Source: Silene latifolia | Lineage: Eukaryota; Streptophyta; Magnoliopsida; Caryophyllales; Caryophyllaceae | Reading direction: 5' to 3' | Assembly (NCBI RefSeq): GCF_048544455.1 | Contig: NC_133526.1 | Coordinates: 11,238,001-11,302,000 of the forward strand | Length of the DNA: 64,000 nucleotides | In this document: piece by piece, positions 34,736-46,149 of the stretch | Layout: every line of letters begins with the position of its first letter | Position numbering within the stretch: the stretch's first letter is position 1 | The notes under the pieces: model-generated | Told to the model about the DNA's origin: nothing | The model's database searches: none | What the model saw: only the letters and a program-made list of their open reading frames with translations | Translations under genes and position numbers: made by a program

Positions 34736-35279
34736 GTAGCTAAGTGAAATCGTCTCATTATCATTAGTATTAAGCTAAGTGGAACCGTCTTAATTAATAA
34801 TATTATTATTATTATTACTAAGTTAAGTGAAATCGTCGTATTATTATTAATATTAAGCTAAGTGAAACCGTCTTTTGGATTAATGGAATTAGCTAAGTGG
34901 AACCGTCTTTTGGATTAAGAGAAATTAGCTATTAGCTAAGTGGAACCTTCTTTAGGACTTGATTTTGATAAATTTAGTTTGATAATTCATGTTATTGATG
35001 AATTGAGGTTGAATAACCTTGTTTTTTTGTTTTTTCTTCTCTTTTCAGGGTTGTCACCGCTTGCTGCTAGACACCACCGTGCGTCTGTGAGTCGCTTGTT
35101 GCTTCTTGTTTTCTTTTCATTTTTGCTTTTACTTGATTAGGTAACCTCCTCTTACCAATTACCTTTTAAATTTACTAATTTTAGTTCAAATTATGGTACG
35201 GACTTTAGAATAGAAACCTTTATTATGTGGTTGAATTGTGCTATTGATTGACTTAATTAATTTAGTACTTGATTATGAT

Positions 35280-35510
35280 GTGGAAGAGAGACTGCCGGGG
35301 GAGGATGAGGCGGAGGGGGAGGAGAGAAGGGAAGAAGAGGAGGAGAGGAGGGGGAAGAGGAGGTGAGGAGGAGAAGGGAGGAGGAGAAAAGGAGGAGGAA
35401 GGACGAGGGGTTTGGAGAGGAAGATGATTATGATGATGACGATGACGATGATGAGGATGAGGATGAGGATGAGGATGAGGATGAGGATGAGGGGTTTGGA
35501 GATGAAGATG
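35280..35510 (+). repeat. Purine-rich low-complexity tract (GGATGA)n
   Basis: GGAGGA and GATGAG repeats run on plus, with six to seven clean GATGAG units at 35452-35491. ORFs on either strand here are accidental. Confidence 0.9.
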
Positions 35511-35621
35511 ATTAAATTGGTATAATTTTGTATTCTTCAAGAGTAAATTATTAAAATTTAGAAGTCTGTATAATTTTCATTTATCATTATTTGTGTTAAT
35601 TTTTATTTGTATTACTGCAGA

Positions 35622-37309
35622 TGGCTGGAGCAGGTCGAGGTAGGAAGCGTGGAGGCGGCTCGGGTTACGGACGAGTACGCGTGCGGAGGAGGAGGAGAAG
35701 TTTGTGCAGGAGGATCCGATGCAGACAGACGGTGACGGTAACGGTGAGGAGACTGACGCTACCGACGAGCCAGTACGGGTGCTGATACGGTACACTTCGG
35801 ATCATCGGATGATTTTTGAGCCGGCGGGATTATGGTAAGTTTTATTCTTTATTAGTCTACTATTTTTTTTTTTTTTTTTTTTTTTGTAAAATAATAATTG
35901 TTTCTAATTTTACATGTTCAAAATAAATGCAGGTTTATGGACGATTGCGTGATACGAGGTGTCACGAAAAGCACGAAGAGTAATTTCGTGGGTCCAATTC
36001 CTACATCGTGGACACAAGCTTCTAATGCACAAAAAGAGGCGTGGTTCAATAACTTTCGGGTATATATTTTCCGTAATTCTTTGTTTTAGAAACCAAATAA
36101 TTAATTTTGATAATTTTTTTAAGAACCAAGGTTATACTTTTATTTTATACTAATATGAAATTTTGTCGCTTTTTTTTTTGTAGCTATCATTTGCTTGGTC
36201 ACCGTCTCAAGAACAGAATGTCCGTAGCATGTACAATGACGTTGGTACTCGACGATATCGGGACGTGATTTGGAAGACGATCAGGCGCCCGAAGGAACCA
36301 GAGCACATGAAAGGTATTTAATTAACTTGTTTTGTTATTTGTATTAATTAGCATATACTCTCTTAATTATATTATAAATAATATCAGTAACTTATTAGTT
36401 ATGATTTCATATGTGTAATTGCAGGTGACAAGTATGAAGGCTTAATAAAGCATACCAAAAGTGAAGCTTTTCAGAAGAAGTCTAAGCAAGCATCCCTCAA
36501 CAAAAAAGGAGGAAAGAAAGATGTCGTGAACGAGCCTACTCATTTCGCGGGTTCACGATCGTTCTGGGATAGTGTATTGGGTGTAAGTTTGTCTATTATT
36601 TCACACTTTTTTTGGTTTTCAATGCAACATGTTTATTTTATGTTAGATTTTTTGTTGATTTTCTAACATGTATGTTTTTTTTTTCATTCAGAAAGGAAAG
36701 AAGAAGTCAAAGCCGATTGCGACGGTACCGAAACTGTTTCTGGACACGCATTACAGGGTTGACCACAAAGGGGTTAGAAGTTGGACTAAGCCAAAAGACA
36801 AACAATTATATGTAAGTTTTCCCTAACACTTAATTTTTGTTAATTTATTCTCTTTTAAAATGTCGTATATAAGGTGGTTACCATATTAACTTACAACCAT
36901 TTGTTTAATATTGTAGGAAGCATTTGAACAAGAAATGGCCGCCAATCCAGAAAAACCGGATAATGACATATGGTATGAGTTGGTGAATGGCTTCAAGAAA
37001 GGGCACGTGTATGGCAACGGAAGTTCAACACCGGCTTTCTATGAGAAAACGCGTAGGAGATCGACTTCAACAATTCCCAGCAACATGTATCAATCGGGAA
37101 TTATTAGTCAACTCCAAGCTCAGGTAAGAGAGCGTGATGAACGTGATGCCAAACGTGATGAAGAATTCCGCCAAATGAAGAAAAGAATGAAAATGTTTGA
37201 GAATTGGTGGCAAGGTTGTAACCCCGGACCTACACCCATCTACGATCCAAATGATCCGCATGGTCCACATGGGGGGAGTGGAGCCGGTGTTGGCTTCCAA
37301 ATAAGATGA
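35622..37309 (+). pseudogene. En/Spm TnpA-like protein (plant transposase family 24 type)
   Basis: Six exons join with GT..AG introns: 35622 to about 35835, 35932-36060, 36184-36313, 36425-36582, 36692-36811 and 36918-37309. The protein starts MAGAGRGRKRGGG, has an acidic linker, then FVGPIPTSWTQASNAQKEAW, a YRDVIWKTIRRP stretch, a Lys-rich part, PTHFAGSRSFWDSVLG, FLDTHYRVDHKGVRSWTKPK and YELVNGFKKGHVYGNGSS, and ends in a coiled-coil-like tail (REDERDAKRDEEFRQMKKRM type). This order is typical of the second, DNA-binding protein of plant En/Spm elements, which binds the subterminal repeats. Exon 1 seems to need a one-base shift between the ATG frame and the EEEKFVQED frame near 35680, so this copy may be defective, or translation may start elsewhere. 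Confidence 0.8.
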
Positions 37310-38339
37310 TTTTAGCATGTAAGCTTGTAAAACTTGAACTTTAGACTTGAACATTAGAATAGCTTAGCTTGTAAAACTTTCATTTTCAATATATGAAATG
37401 AAGTTTGAGAAAATGGGAGGTGTTGGGTTGAAATGTATGGTGTTGTGTGTGTTGAAATTTGGGATGTATGGTGTTGTGGAACATCGGTTTGTATGCAGGT
37501 TGTAAATATTTGGCTAGTAATGTAAACGAAAAAAACCACCAAAACATACAGTGGCTTTGGCGACTGAAAAGGGATTTGGCGACTGAATTTCCGTCGCCAA
37601 ATTGGCAACTGATTTATGGTAGTCGCCAAAATGGCGACTGAAAATCAGTCGCCAAATCCCTTTTCAGTCGCCAAAGTTTCTCAGTGAAACTGGCTACGTC
37701 ACCCAAATTTGGCGACTAATACCAAAATTAGCGACTGAAATTCAGTCGCCAAATTGGTGACTACCTCAAATCAGTCGCCAATAAGGCGACTACCATTTTA
37801 GTCGCCATTTTAGTCATTTGGCGACTGATTTTTCAGTCGCCAAATTTGGCGACCGACTTTAGTCGCCAAAGTTAGAAAAGGCGACTAAGGTCCGCGACTG
37901 ACGTTTGGCGACTGATTTCAGTCGCCAAAATCAGTCGTCTGTTTTAATTCTTTTTGTAGTGGTTGCTGCTAGGCTCGTTGATGGGCTTACCAGAGGTCAA
38001 ATGAGGAAGACGTGTTGCCGCTATTGAGGCACAATTTTGGTTAATCGTTCTGTTTGATTTTGCTAAGATCTTTAATTTCCACAAATTTCATGTTTTTTGA
38101 AAACAAATACACAAACTTTTGACATTCTGTTGGGCTTGCTTTTAAAGCTTGGATCATTTGTGTATTCACATGAATGGTGTAGATGAGTTAAATAGCCTGG
38201 GCCAACGACATGTTTTTCTAGGTGCTTAGTAAGGTTAGAATTCTAACTTTTGTAAGTCACTAGTTGGTTGAACGGCGCGCGGTAGTCTAATCGTTTGTGT
38301 TTCAAATTCGTAGTAGAGAATCTTGATTTGATTTGGTTT

Positions 38340-39270
38340 CTATACATTTTGAGTGGCGTTCAATATAACAACACTTTTTGCTTAAATGGTTAATTGTTAA
38401 AGAACACAATTACATGGAATACATAAGACATTAGTATTATATTGTACTTTGCGAAGTAACGTAAACATCATATCTCCTCCTCCCCTTCATTCTCATACTA
38501 ATCGCTTTTTTCCCCTTGGTCCTCCTTAATCCTCCTCTTCCTTCTCCTTTTCCCCAACCTTCGTCACCCACTACTTCGTCATTCTCTTTATCTCTCTCTT
38601 TTCTCTTCAATGTTGTCACATCCTAAACCACCTTCTCTTCTTCAACCTCGTAGTCCTCCTTCCCTTTCCCATTTCTCCTTCTCTATGTCTTCCTTCTTCC
38701 CTTTCCCATCCCTCCTCCCTTATACCTACTATATTCCTTTATCCTCCTCTTATATATCCTCCATTTCCTCTTCTCTTCCTGCTTCTCTCATATTACTCCT
38801 CTCCTTTTTACTCCTCCACGCACATTTTCCCCTATCTCCTCCCCCTTCCCACCTCTTTTCCTTTCCTCTTATCATTCACATATTTAGATTTCCTTCTCTC
38901 TACCCCCTATTCTTCCCCCCTTACTCTCTTTATGGACATCCATCTCTTTCCCTTTCCCCTCATCCGCATTATCCTCCTTCCTCTTCCCCTCCTACTATTT
39001 GTCCTCATGCCCTTATCCTTACCCCCTTCCTCCTTTTCTACCATATTCCTCTCCCTTTCCTCCACGTCCGCCTCTTACCCTCTCTCCTTTCTCTTTACCA
39101 TTGCCGCCTCATCCTCCTCCGCCTTTTTATCAGCATTGTTATCCCCTTTATTGTTCCCCCCCCCTTTTACTACCGTGACTCCTTGCCTTCTCTTGTGTTT
39201 CCTTCGTCATTTTTCCTATGCTTCTTCCAAGAAAATGACATTTTGATCAAGATTGTCTCGACTAACTGAT
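38340..39270. repeat. CT-rich duplicated unit, copy 1
   Basis: The unit has the marker ACACAATTACATGGAATA near its start, a pyrimidine-rich core (38465-39235, TCC/TTC repeats on plus) and the end marker CAAGAAAATGACA...GATTGTCTC. The 219-residue Ser/Leu/Pro-rich ORF at 38610-39269 is a result of the low complexity. Confidence 0.75.
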
Positions 39271-39398
39271 ACATTAGTGAACTATCTTGGTCTGTAGGCT
39301 GCATATATTCTTGTTCCTCCTCCCTTCCTCGTATCACAGTTGGTTGCATCGTGCGCAAAAGCGTGCAGTCCCCCCAAGATATTTTAACCTTCAGCCCG

Positions 39399-39581
39399 TC
39401 TCATTGAAGCCGGCCACTATCCGTTACAATCTGAAGACCGATAGTGATCCTCTCATAAAATGCAAGTGTGTGGGCAAATGTGGGTATCCATTTTCCCCCA
39501 CTTGCACTATCCATTTGCATTTTGTGAGAGGGATACTATCCGTTTTCACCTTGTGACGGATAGTGTCTGTCTTTAATGAGA
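39399..39581. mobile_element. MITE with CACTATCCGT terminal repeats, copy 2
   Basis: TCTCATTGAAG..CACTATCCGTTACAA at the left is inverted at the right end. It matches the intron copy at 24733-24916. Confidence 0.8.
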
Positions 39582-39639
39582 ATTTGTGTTTAATCTTTGA
39601 CGTTTCATGTATGCTAACGTATTTTTATTTGGTTCGGCT

Positions 39640-40795
39640 GTCTGTACATGTTGAGTGTCGATCACAATGAAACTCTTGTTGTTATATTGTTTTTATGGTT
39701 GAATTGATTGCAAATAAAATGACAATCCTTCATAAATATTTCGTCTTTAACTTTGCTAAGACCATGAATATCTGAATATAACTACGCCTTTTACTTAGAT
39801 TATAAATTGTTAAAAAACACAATTACATGGAATAGATAAAACATTAGTATCTACACACACCGCCCAAATAAATATTCTTTAACACGGTTTGTAGACACAC
39901 GGATATTCTTTAACACGAATTTTCAGAAAGTTCTAAACAATTTCTTTCAAAACGTAGGTTAATTTACATACACCGCCAAATAAACTTGTTTTAGATACAC
40001 AATTTAGTACAAAGCGTTGTTTCTCAATGAAAATGTACAATAAGTTTAGAATATTGTATTTTTTTAGTCATGTTTATTTATAATTTTTTTATTCTTCGTT
40101 ATAATAACTTCCTTTCCTACTACTACTTTTCCCATTTTCCCTCATATTATCCCTCCTTATCTTGCCACAAATACTATCCTACAACCAGTTGTATAGTAGT
40201 ATTGTACAACAGCCTCAAAGTTATTGAGCTCTTACACAAAGTTATTGAGCTATTTTACGAAGTTATTGAGCTTAATAATTATTCTGTTAAGCTCAATAAC
40301 TTTGTATCATAACTCGATAATTTTGTTAGTAGAGCTCGATAACTTTATAACAAAGTTCAACTACATTGAATAAGTTGTATAATACATTAACTGCTTATTT
40401 TCCCTTCCCCTCCTTCTCAATTCCCTTTCATTTTATTGTTCGCATCCTTCTATTTCCCTTTCCCCTACCTTATCTTCTTTGTCATCATTCTCTTTATCGA
40501 CTTCTACCCTTTTTCTCATCCTCATCCGCATCCTCCTTCTTTTTCTCTTCTTACTGCTTGTCCTCATCCTCTTACCCCCATCTTGCCCCCGCCCCATCCT
40601 CTTTATTGTCCTCGTGTTCTTTAATTCCCCTCTTATCATTTACCTCGTCCTTTTTCCTATTCATGGCCTCCTCCCATTTTTATTTCTCTATCTTCCCGCC
40701 TCCTCTTGTGTCTCCTCCAGTTCCCTTATGCATCTTTCAAGAAATTGATATCGTAATTATGATTGTCTCTATCAATACATTAACGAAAAGAAAGT
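39640..40795. repeat. CT-rich duplicated unit, copy 2
   Basis: It shows the same order as copy 1: TTGAGTG, then ACACAATTACATGGAATAGA near 39820, a pyrimidine-rich core (40385-40730) and the end marker CAAGAAATTGATA...GATTGTCTC near 40738. Extra sequence (39850-40380), including a likely MITE, lengthens it. A third, shorter pyrimidine-rich block follows at 40870-41330. Confidence 0.7.
40150..40390. mobile_element. Possible MITE with repeated AAGTTATTGAGCT
   Basis: AAAGTTATTGAGCT units occur in both orientations between GTTGTATAGTAGTATTGTAC and AAGTTGTATAATACATTAAC. The arrangement is inverted-repeat-like but degenerate. Confidence 0.45.
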
Positions 40796-41330
40796 TCAAT
40801 AAATTTAGTAAAAACTATTTTTTTAAGTCAAGTTTTCTAATATTTTTTTTAGTTTTCATTATAATAATTTCTCTTCCAACTACTACCATTCCTCCTCTCC
40901 TTTATCTACTCCTTCTCTCCCCCTCTTCTTTATCTTCAAATTTTTCTCTCCATTTCCTTTTTAACGTCGTCGCGTACTCAACCACCTTATCATCATCCTC
41001 CCTTTTCAGCTTCATGGTCCCTACCCTTTCATATATACCCTCGCCCTCTTACATATCCTCCAGTTCCTCGACTTTCTCTCATATTACTCATCCTCCCATT
41101 TGTCCTTGAATTATTTATCCCTATCTTCCTTTCTCCTCTTTCTCCTCTTCATCCCTTCCTATTTCCCTGGCAAGAAAGCTTTCAGTAAAGTTTTGGTTTA
41201 GTTACTCGTCTTATTGTTCACATCTTTCCATTTCCCTCGCCCCATCCCTACCTCTTCTACTTATATCCCTTCATTCTCTTTCCCAACGTCAGCCCTTTCC
41301 CTCGCTCTTTCCCAACCTTTATCCTTTTAT

Positions 41331-41764
41331 TACAAACGGTTTAAAAATAACAAATTAGTGAAATATAAATTCAGATTTAAGAACTTATATATAACAATGG
41401 AGTACTGAAAGGCATCAATGGTAGATTATAGATTTATAGCATATAACATAGTTATGGAGTAACTAATATATGTAGTGTAGTAGATTTAGTCAAAAGGATA
41501 ATTTCACCTTACGGTATAATAACACCCTAATATAGTTATCGCCACTATTTTTCGTAACGATGTAACAGAAATAGTTATGGCTATTGGTTTTCACAATCGA
41601 GTTCTTGTCTCAACAACCGATAAGAATTATTTAGTACCTAGATCATTGTAGCAAACAAAATGATAATGTGACCATATAAACAAGAACTTATGATAATGTG
41701 GCCATATAAACAAGAACTTATAAAAAATTATCTGTATACTCGATTGATACGAAAAATAGTTTAT
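41331..41764. other. AT-rich interval, no gene seen
   Basis: It contains a short direct repeat (GATAATGTG(A/G)CCATATAAAC at 41661 and 41690). No coding or RNA gene is supported. Confidence 0.5.
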
Positions 41765-41927
41765 ATCTTAACCAAGCTACGTACGTTATGTAGCACACAT
41801 TTAGGCTTACAAGGGTGTAATAGGGGTAAGCCTTCAGTTGTCATTTTGGCAAGAGGCTACTCCATGGACTTAAATCAATGACCTCACAGTCACAAAGCAA
41901 CACCTTAATCGGTGCGCAAAGGCTCCC
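41765..41927 (-). mobile_element. Au-like SINE (tRNA-derived)
   Basis: On minus it reads GGGAGCCTTTGCGCACCGAT, then AAGGTGTTGCTTTGTGAC and AGGTCATTGATTTAAGTCC (A and B box-like), CAGCCTCTTG-like text as TAGCCTCTTGCCAAAATG, and AAGGCTTACCCCTATTACAC with CCCTTGTAAGCC. This order matches the plant Au SINE from memory. The 3' end is diverged. Confidence 0.65.
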
Positions 41928-42690
41928 ATTCTCAACATTTAATCTAAATGGAAACAAAAACAGTGACTCCAGAGTCAAGCCTCACATAGATGAGCCAACC
42001 GAAGTAGTATTTTTCCGTTGTCCAGTTCTTGAAGTGGTTAGAAAAAATTATAGCGAGCCACCAAATGCAAAGTTTAGAACAATTTGTAAAATATGGTACT
42101 GCTTTAGAAAGCACTCAAAACTTGCCTACAATGTAATTATAACAACATTATCAGAAAGGCTGTAGGAAGCAGTTACTAAAACACTGGTACATGAGAACTA
42201 CTTCAGTCATCATGCATTATCCTGAAAAGTGCTAACAGAGAAAAACAGTTGTTACATAAATTATAAGAAAGCTCTTGAATTCGTATGAATTTTGGTGCCT
42301 TCATTTTTCATCACTTGCAAAAGCTAAGATAAGTGGGGAGTAAATCTCGTTGCCAAAAGTTCTTCACCAACTGTATGATCAATCTCCTGGCCAAATTGTT
42401 AAGGAGTAATAGCTGCTCCAAAAAGTCTCCCCTACAATTGAGCTACCAACGCACTCGAGTTCCTATAAAAGTGAGATTAAGAGTAAGAAAAAAAAGGGTC
42501 TAATTAGTAGCAGTTCAATCCTCATGACATAAATAGGACCAACTGAACCATCTTCAATATATAAAACACGTGCTGCTCTAATCGTACATATAAGGGTGAT
42601 TCCACAAACAACTACTCAATGATATATGGAGTAAATGTCAAGCTCTACTTTTTCATAAAAGACCAGATAGCATGAACCAGACTTCATTTT
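41928..42690. other. Unassigned flank left of the Tat element
   Basis: An ORF at 41878-42165 overlaps the SINE at its start and has no recognisable domain. The rest looks non-coding. The sequence ends abruptly at the truncated LTR at 42691. Confidence 0.4.
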
Positions 42691-45060
42691 GTGAGAAACG
42701 GGGACAAGCGTTTGCATTTTGTATGGAGTCGCCACCAATTTTTATGGGAAATTGGAACCGTTCGAATACCTCGTGTCATGTCAAGACACAAAGTAGTGAC
42801 ATGAACACTAAGCAATCGTTACCCTTAGCATTCTATGTCTAGAATGACTCTCGTGGATGCCAATGAACACGGGTGCTCACGGAGATCTGGAGTAAGGGGT
42901 GAGGGTACGTATTAGGAAGCTCTTTTGATCGAACACCTAATCCCGCCCGCCTCGATAGCGGCCTCTACTAATGATTAGGGAAGTTATTCGTACTTGATAT
43001 ATCGTCGGCTATAATGCATGCAATGCAACATCCATAGATTAATCCTAACATGTGAAGATTAGACTAAGTCGGTAGACAAGTAATTAGGCATACAATTGGG
43101 TCGAAGTTAGATTTAAGGTTGATTACATGTGAAAAAATACAAGGAATAAAACAATAAAGATTATAATGATAGAAAAATTACAATAATGAAAATTACAATA
43201 ATTACAACGGAATAGGCGATTTATGTCGAAAACACCTTTAAAACGGATAATTTGAGAAAAAGGAATAAAAGAATGAAAAAACAAACGAACACGAATTAGC
43301 GTGATATTATAGATAATAGTTAAATAATTACGAAAGCTAATTAAACTAGGTCAAGGCGAAACGGAGTTCGTGACGAGCTCAACTGGAACAAGCGCAGTGA
43401 ATGCGCTCTGGAAGAGGCGCAGCGAGATCTTTGCGTCTGTTCCAAGGGTGAGTTCTGGCTGTGAAGCCGGAACTGCAAATCGTTAATATTAATTGTTAAT
43501 TTTGATGGATCGATTGATGATATTACTCGGATAAAAGTGATTTAATGGATTATTTACATATGAAGGGGTCATAAAAGCAGTAAAATATGAATGAGACGGA
43601 TGCTAATGAATTAATTACATGAAGGGACGATGTTAATGAATGAGATCAATAAACAACTAAACAAACTAATTAATTGATTAGACTAAACATGATGAATATG
43701 ACGAATTAACAATGAATAGGGATGCAAATATACCAAAGATAAATTCCAGAAACTCAACATTGACGAAATTGAATCTCTAAAACTCGGATTGAATATTAAT
43801 GACGAAAACCCGCAAATATTGATTACTTGAGATTTAAGTCGGATTTATGACAATTAAAACACGAACATGATGATGATTAAATATATATATGATTATTAAA
43901 CTATCATGCGAACGAATTAACGAAATACATACGAAACAAATAAGAAAGACGAATTACGAGGACGAGGAAGAAGAAAAAGAAGCGAGAATCTGCGCGGCCT
44001 CACGAAGAGGCGCAGGCGAATCGCGCTCCTTCAAGAGGCGCGGCGATTCTTTGCGTCTTTTCTCGACGCTCATCTCTTTGAAAATCCGCGCAAAAACAGG
44101 TTTTAAAGCATATTTTTAGAAATCGGTTTTAATTAGATGTTTTCGACATAAACCTTACAATTGATACGATAAAGTAAATACAATAAATAAAGAGAATTAT
44201 ACACCCTCAGACGTACATGTTGACGAAACGAGATGAACTAAGATATCGACTAGTGAATGCTCGACGCGAATGCAAAGAGAGTGCCCTCGTAAGAGGAAAA
44301 CGATTGATTAATTAAGTTGATTGAGTGTAGTTGGTCAAATTGGTCGGTCATGCAACGGAGAGGCTGGTACCCGGAAAGATCCGAGCTTACGTGGTCGGAA
44401 GTCCAAGCACGTAGGCGCCAATTAGTAAGAACGAAGTCTAGAATGCAAAGGGAGAAGAGAAGGGCGGACACTCGCGTGAGAAATATGAGGAGCGAAGGCT
44501 CCTATTTATACTAATCACGTGACGGAATAGGGTTTCGGAGACTCTTTGGAAGTGAATCTCGGAAAGATATAAAAAAGATACGTAAATCATGCAAAGAAGG
44601 GCACGGGAAGAGGCGCAGCGACCCATGCGTCCCTTGGAAGAGGCGCAAGACTGCTGCGTCTATTCCCGGAGGTTTCCTCCTGCTGAAGAAAGATTTCCGC
44701 GTTTGAGTTATGGTAGGACGGAAATAATTCGATTATCTTGTGAATATTACGGGATATTATTTGCCAAAAGATAAAATTTGTGAAATATGGAATAGAAATA
44801 TCTGGAACATTCCGAACATTCGACTCGGGATTTAACGGTTGTCGAAAAATGGAGACGGTTTTTGACCGGACTCAAATGTACTCTAATTATCGCCAAAACG
44901 ACCGTATCCGGACGTAGATGACAACTAAGAGGTTGACATTAATATTTGAGCAATCACTTGACGATAAACTTACGAATGTCACAAATCGTTCCGCGTACCA
45001 AACATGCGGCCCAATCATCACCGGGTGGTTTGCGGGAGGTGCGAAAACGAGGTGTCTCTG
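42691..45060 (-). repeat. 3' LTR of the Tat element, both ends abnormal
   Basis: It is homologous to 59702-62076. The outer end lacks about 32 bp (GTGAGAAACGGGG follows unrelated sequence directly at 42691). The inner end next to the polypurine tract reads CAGAGACACC where the family has TGTAGACACC. It carries a TATA box at 44503-44510 (minus). Confidence 0.9.
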
Positions 45061-45072
45061 AGCCCCCACTTT
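45061..45072 (-). promoter_or_regulatory. Polypurine tract of the Tat element
   Basis: The minus strand reads AAAGTGGGGGCT directly before the 3' LTR, the position of the plus-strand priming site in LTR retrotransposons. Confidence 0.75.
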
Positions 45073-46149
45073 GACTGAGGCTTGGACAAGGCGAAAGTCA
45101 AAGTATAGCCATCAGGTCAATCGAAGATTACAACCTGACGACTATGGCGACGCGAGGCGGCTCAAGGGGTCTGAGCCGAGGACCTATCGTCGGGAACATT
45201 TTAGAGTCCGTCGACTATCGGGGAGGGTCGTTTAAAGTCCATTAGACTACGTAAGGAAGCTCGCCAGCCATAAGAAGAAACCATACCTGAGACTTCTTCT
45301 CGAGATGCTTTCGGAAATGCGTAGGAGCTAAGGTTGAGCGTGGGAGCTAAGGGTAAGACCTAAAGGGTATATAAGGATTGTGCTAGGGTATGGGGCCCTA
45401 GAGGAAAGCATTGACGGGAAGGAGGCCCAACAATAAGATCAACTTAAGGGTGGCTAAGGTTTGGGTATAGAAACTTCTGGAGAACGACACCCTGTCGAAC
45501 TCCGCGGGGAAACACAAAATATGGTGAAAGCAGCAGGACGTCGGTAGAAACTGCTGGGGAATCCGCTTGCGTCGGTCTCAAGCGAACTCTGGCAAAACTT
45601 GAGGTTGAATCTGCTTGCGTCGGTCTCAAGCGAACTCTTGTTGGGAATATATTGACGACTAGGAACATCTTGATCGTCGTGACAGAAATCCTGAGTGAGC
45701 AGTACTGCAAAATACTACTGCGTCGGATAAAATAATTTTGAGCAATACTGCAAAATACTGCTGCGCGGATAAAATGATTTGAGCAATACTGCAAAATACT
45801 GCTGCGCGGACAAAATGCGGACCGGAACGAAAGAAAATCATCGAAACGGGCCAAAAGAATATAATAGCGTTGAAGAAGAGGCGCACAAAAGATGGGCCCA
45901 CAAATAACGAACCCATAACGAATTTTTGAAAATTCGTATGGAGGGAACGTGAGGAAGAGGCGTAGCAAGAGCTGCGTCGCTTGGAAGAGGCGCAGCGCCT
46001 GCTGCGTCCTTTCCCCAATTTGGCTATTTCCGCGTAAAAACGCGAAATCAGAAGGGTTTTATTCATTATTTCGAAACACATTTCCTTCAATTTCTCTCTC
46101 AAATATTCACCATTTCCGTCGAGGTTTGATTCAAAAGCTTGCTTGAAAT
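45073..46149. other. 3' internal untranslated region with tandem repeats
   Basis: Two units of about 48 bp (TGCTTGCGTCGGTCTCAAGC at about 45565 and 45612) and three units of 41-43 bp (GAGCAATACTGCAAAATACT from 45697, 45740 and 45781) are seen. A pair of GC hairpins at 45950-46012 stands about 140 bp before the passenger gene start. The ORFs on minus here are accidental. Confidence 0.7.
45950..46012 (+). promoter_or_regulatory. GC hairpin pair upstream of the PMD passenger gene
   Basis: GAAGAGGCGTAGCAAGAGCT and GAAGAGGCGCAGCGCCTGCT each continue into the complementary GCGTC arm. They are the same type as the hairpins upstream of the LTR TATA box. A regulatory role is inferred only. Confidence 0.45.

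Larger units (their letters stand above)
34051..37961 (+). mobile_element. CACTA (En/Spm) element, second family
   Basis: The ends are CACTACAAGAAAAACTAAAA on the left and the complement of CACTACAAAAAGAATTAAAA on the right. The 3-bp flanks are GCT and GTT, one mismatch. Subterminal zones (34075-34300, 37555-37935) are filled with TTTGGCGACTGA/TCAGTCGCCAAA units in both directions. The element encodes a TnpA-type protein but no TnpD-type catalytic transposase, so it depends on another copy. It is unrelated in sequence to the CACTA family at 4.0 and 17.1 kb. Confidence 0.93.
33817..38026 (+). pseudogene. C2H2 zinc-finger fragment split by a CACTA insertion
   Basis: The first part (33817-34050) encodes a C2H2 finger, FKCLIC-X12-HSRVH with the right spacing (C-X2-C-X12-H-X3-H), then a Cys/His-containing stretch ending VDNA. 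The CACTA element starts directly after. Past its right end (37962) the same frame goes on with AARLVDGLTRGQMRKTCCRY and a stop at 38024-38026. The element therefore landed inside an open reading frame. The fragment has no recognisable upstream partner and may already have been a broken gene copy before insertion. It resembles plant single-finger proteins only in the finger spacing. Confidence 0.6.

Noticed and set aside
35262-35540. His/Pro-rich ORF on minus
   Set aside because: It is antisense of the GATGAG repeat in the CACTA leader.
38610-39269. 219-residue Ser/Leu/Pro-rich ORF, and the similar 247-residue ORF at 40366
   Set aside because: Both are due to pyrimidine-rich low complexity. 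No domain or codon pattern is seen.
41878-42165. 95-residue ORF considered as a gene
   Set aside because: It starts inside the SINE and shows no domain; coding status is not supported.
44250-44514. Identical ORFs in both Tat LTRs (also 61266-61530)
   Set aside because: They are identical because the LTRs are. They lie around the promoter and first transcribed region, with no sign of a protein.
45444-46102. Two long ORFs on minus near the Tat 3' LTR
   Set aside because: They cover tandem repeats and GC hairpins, show no domain, and overlap each other in different frames.
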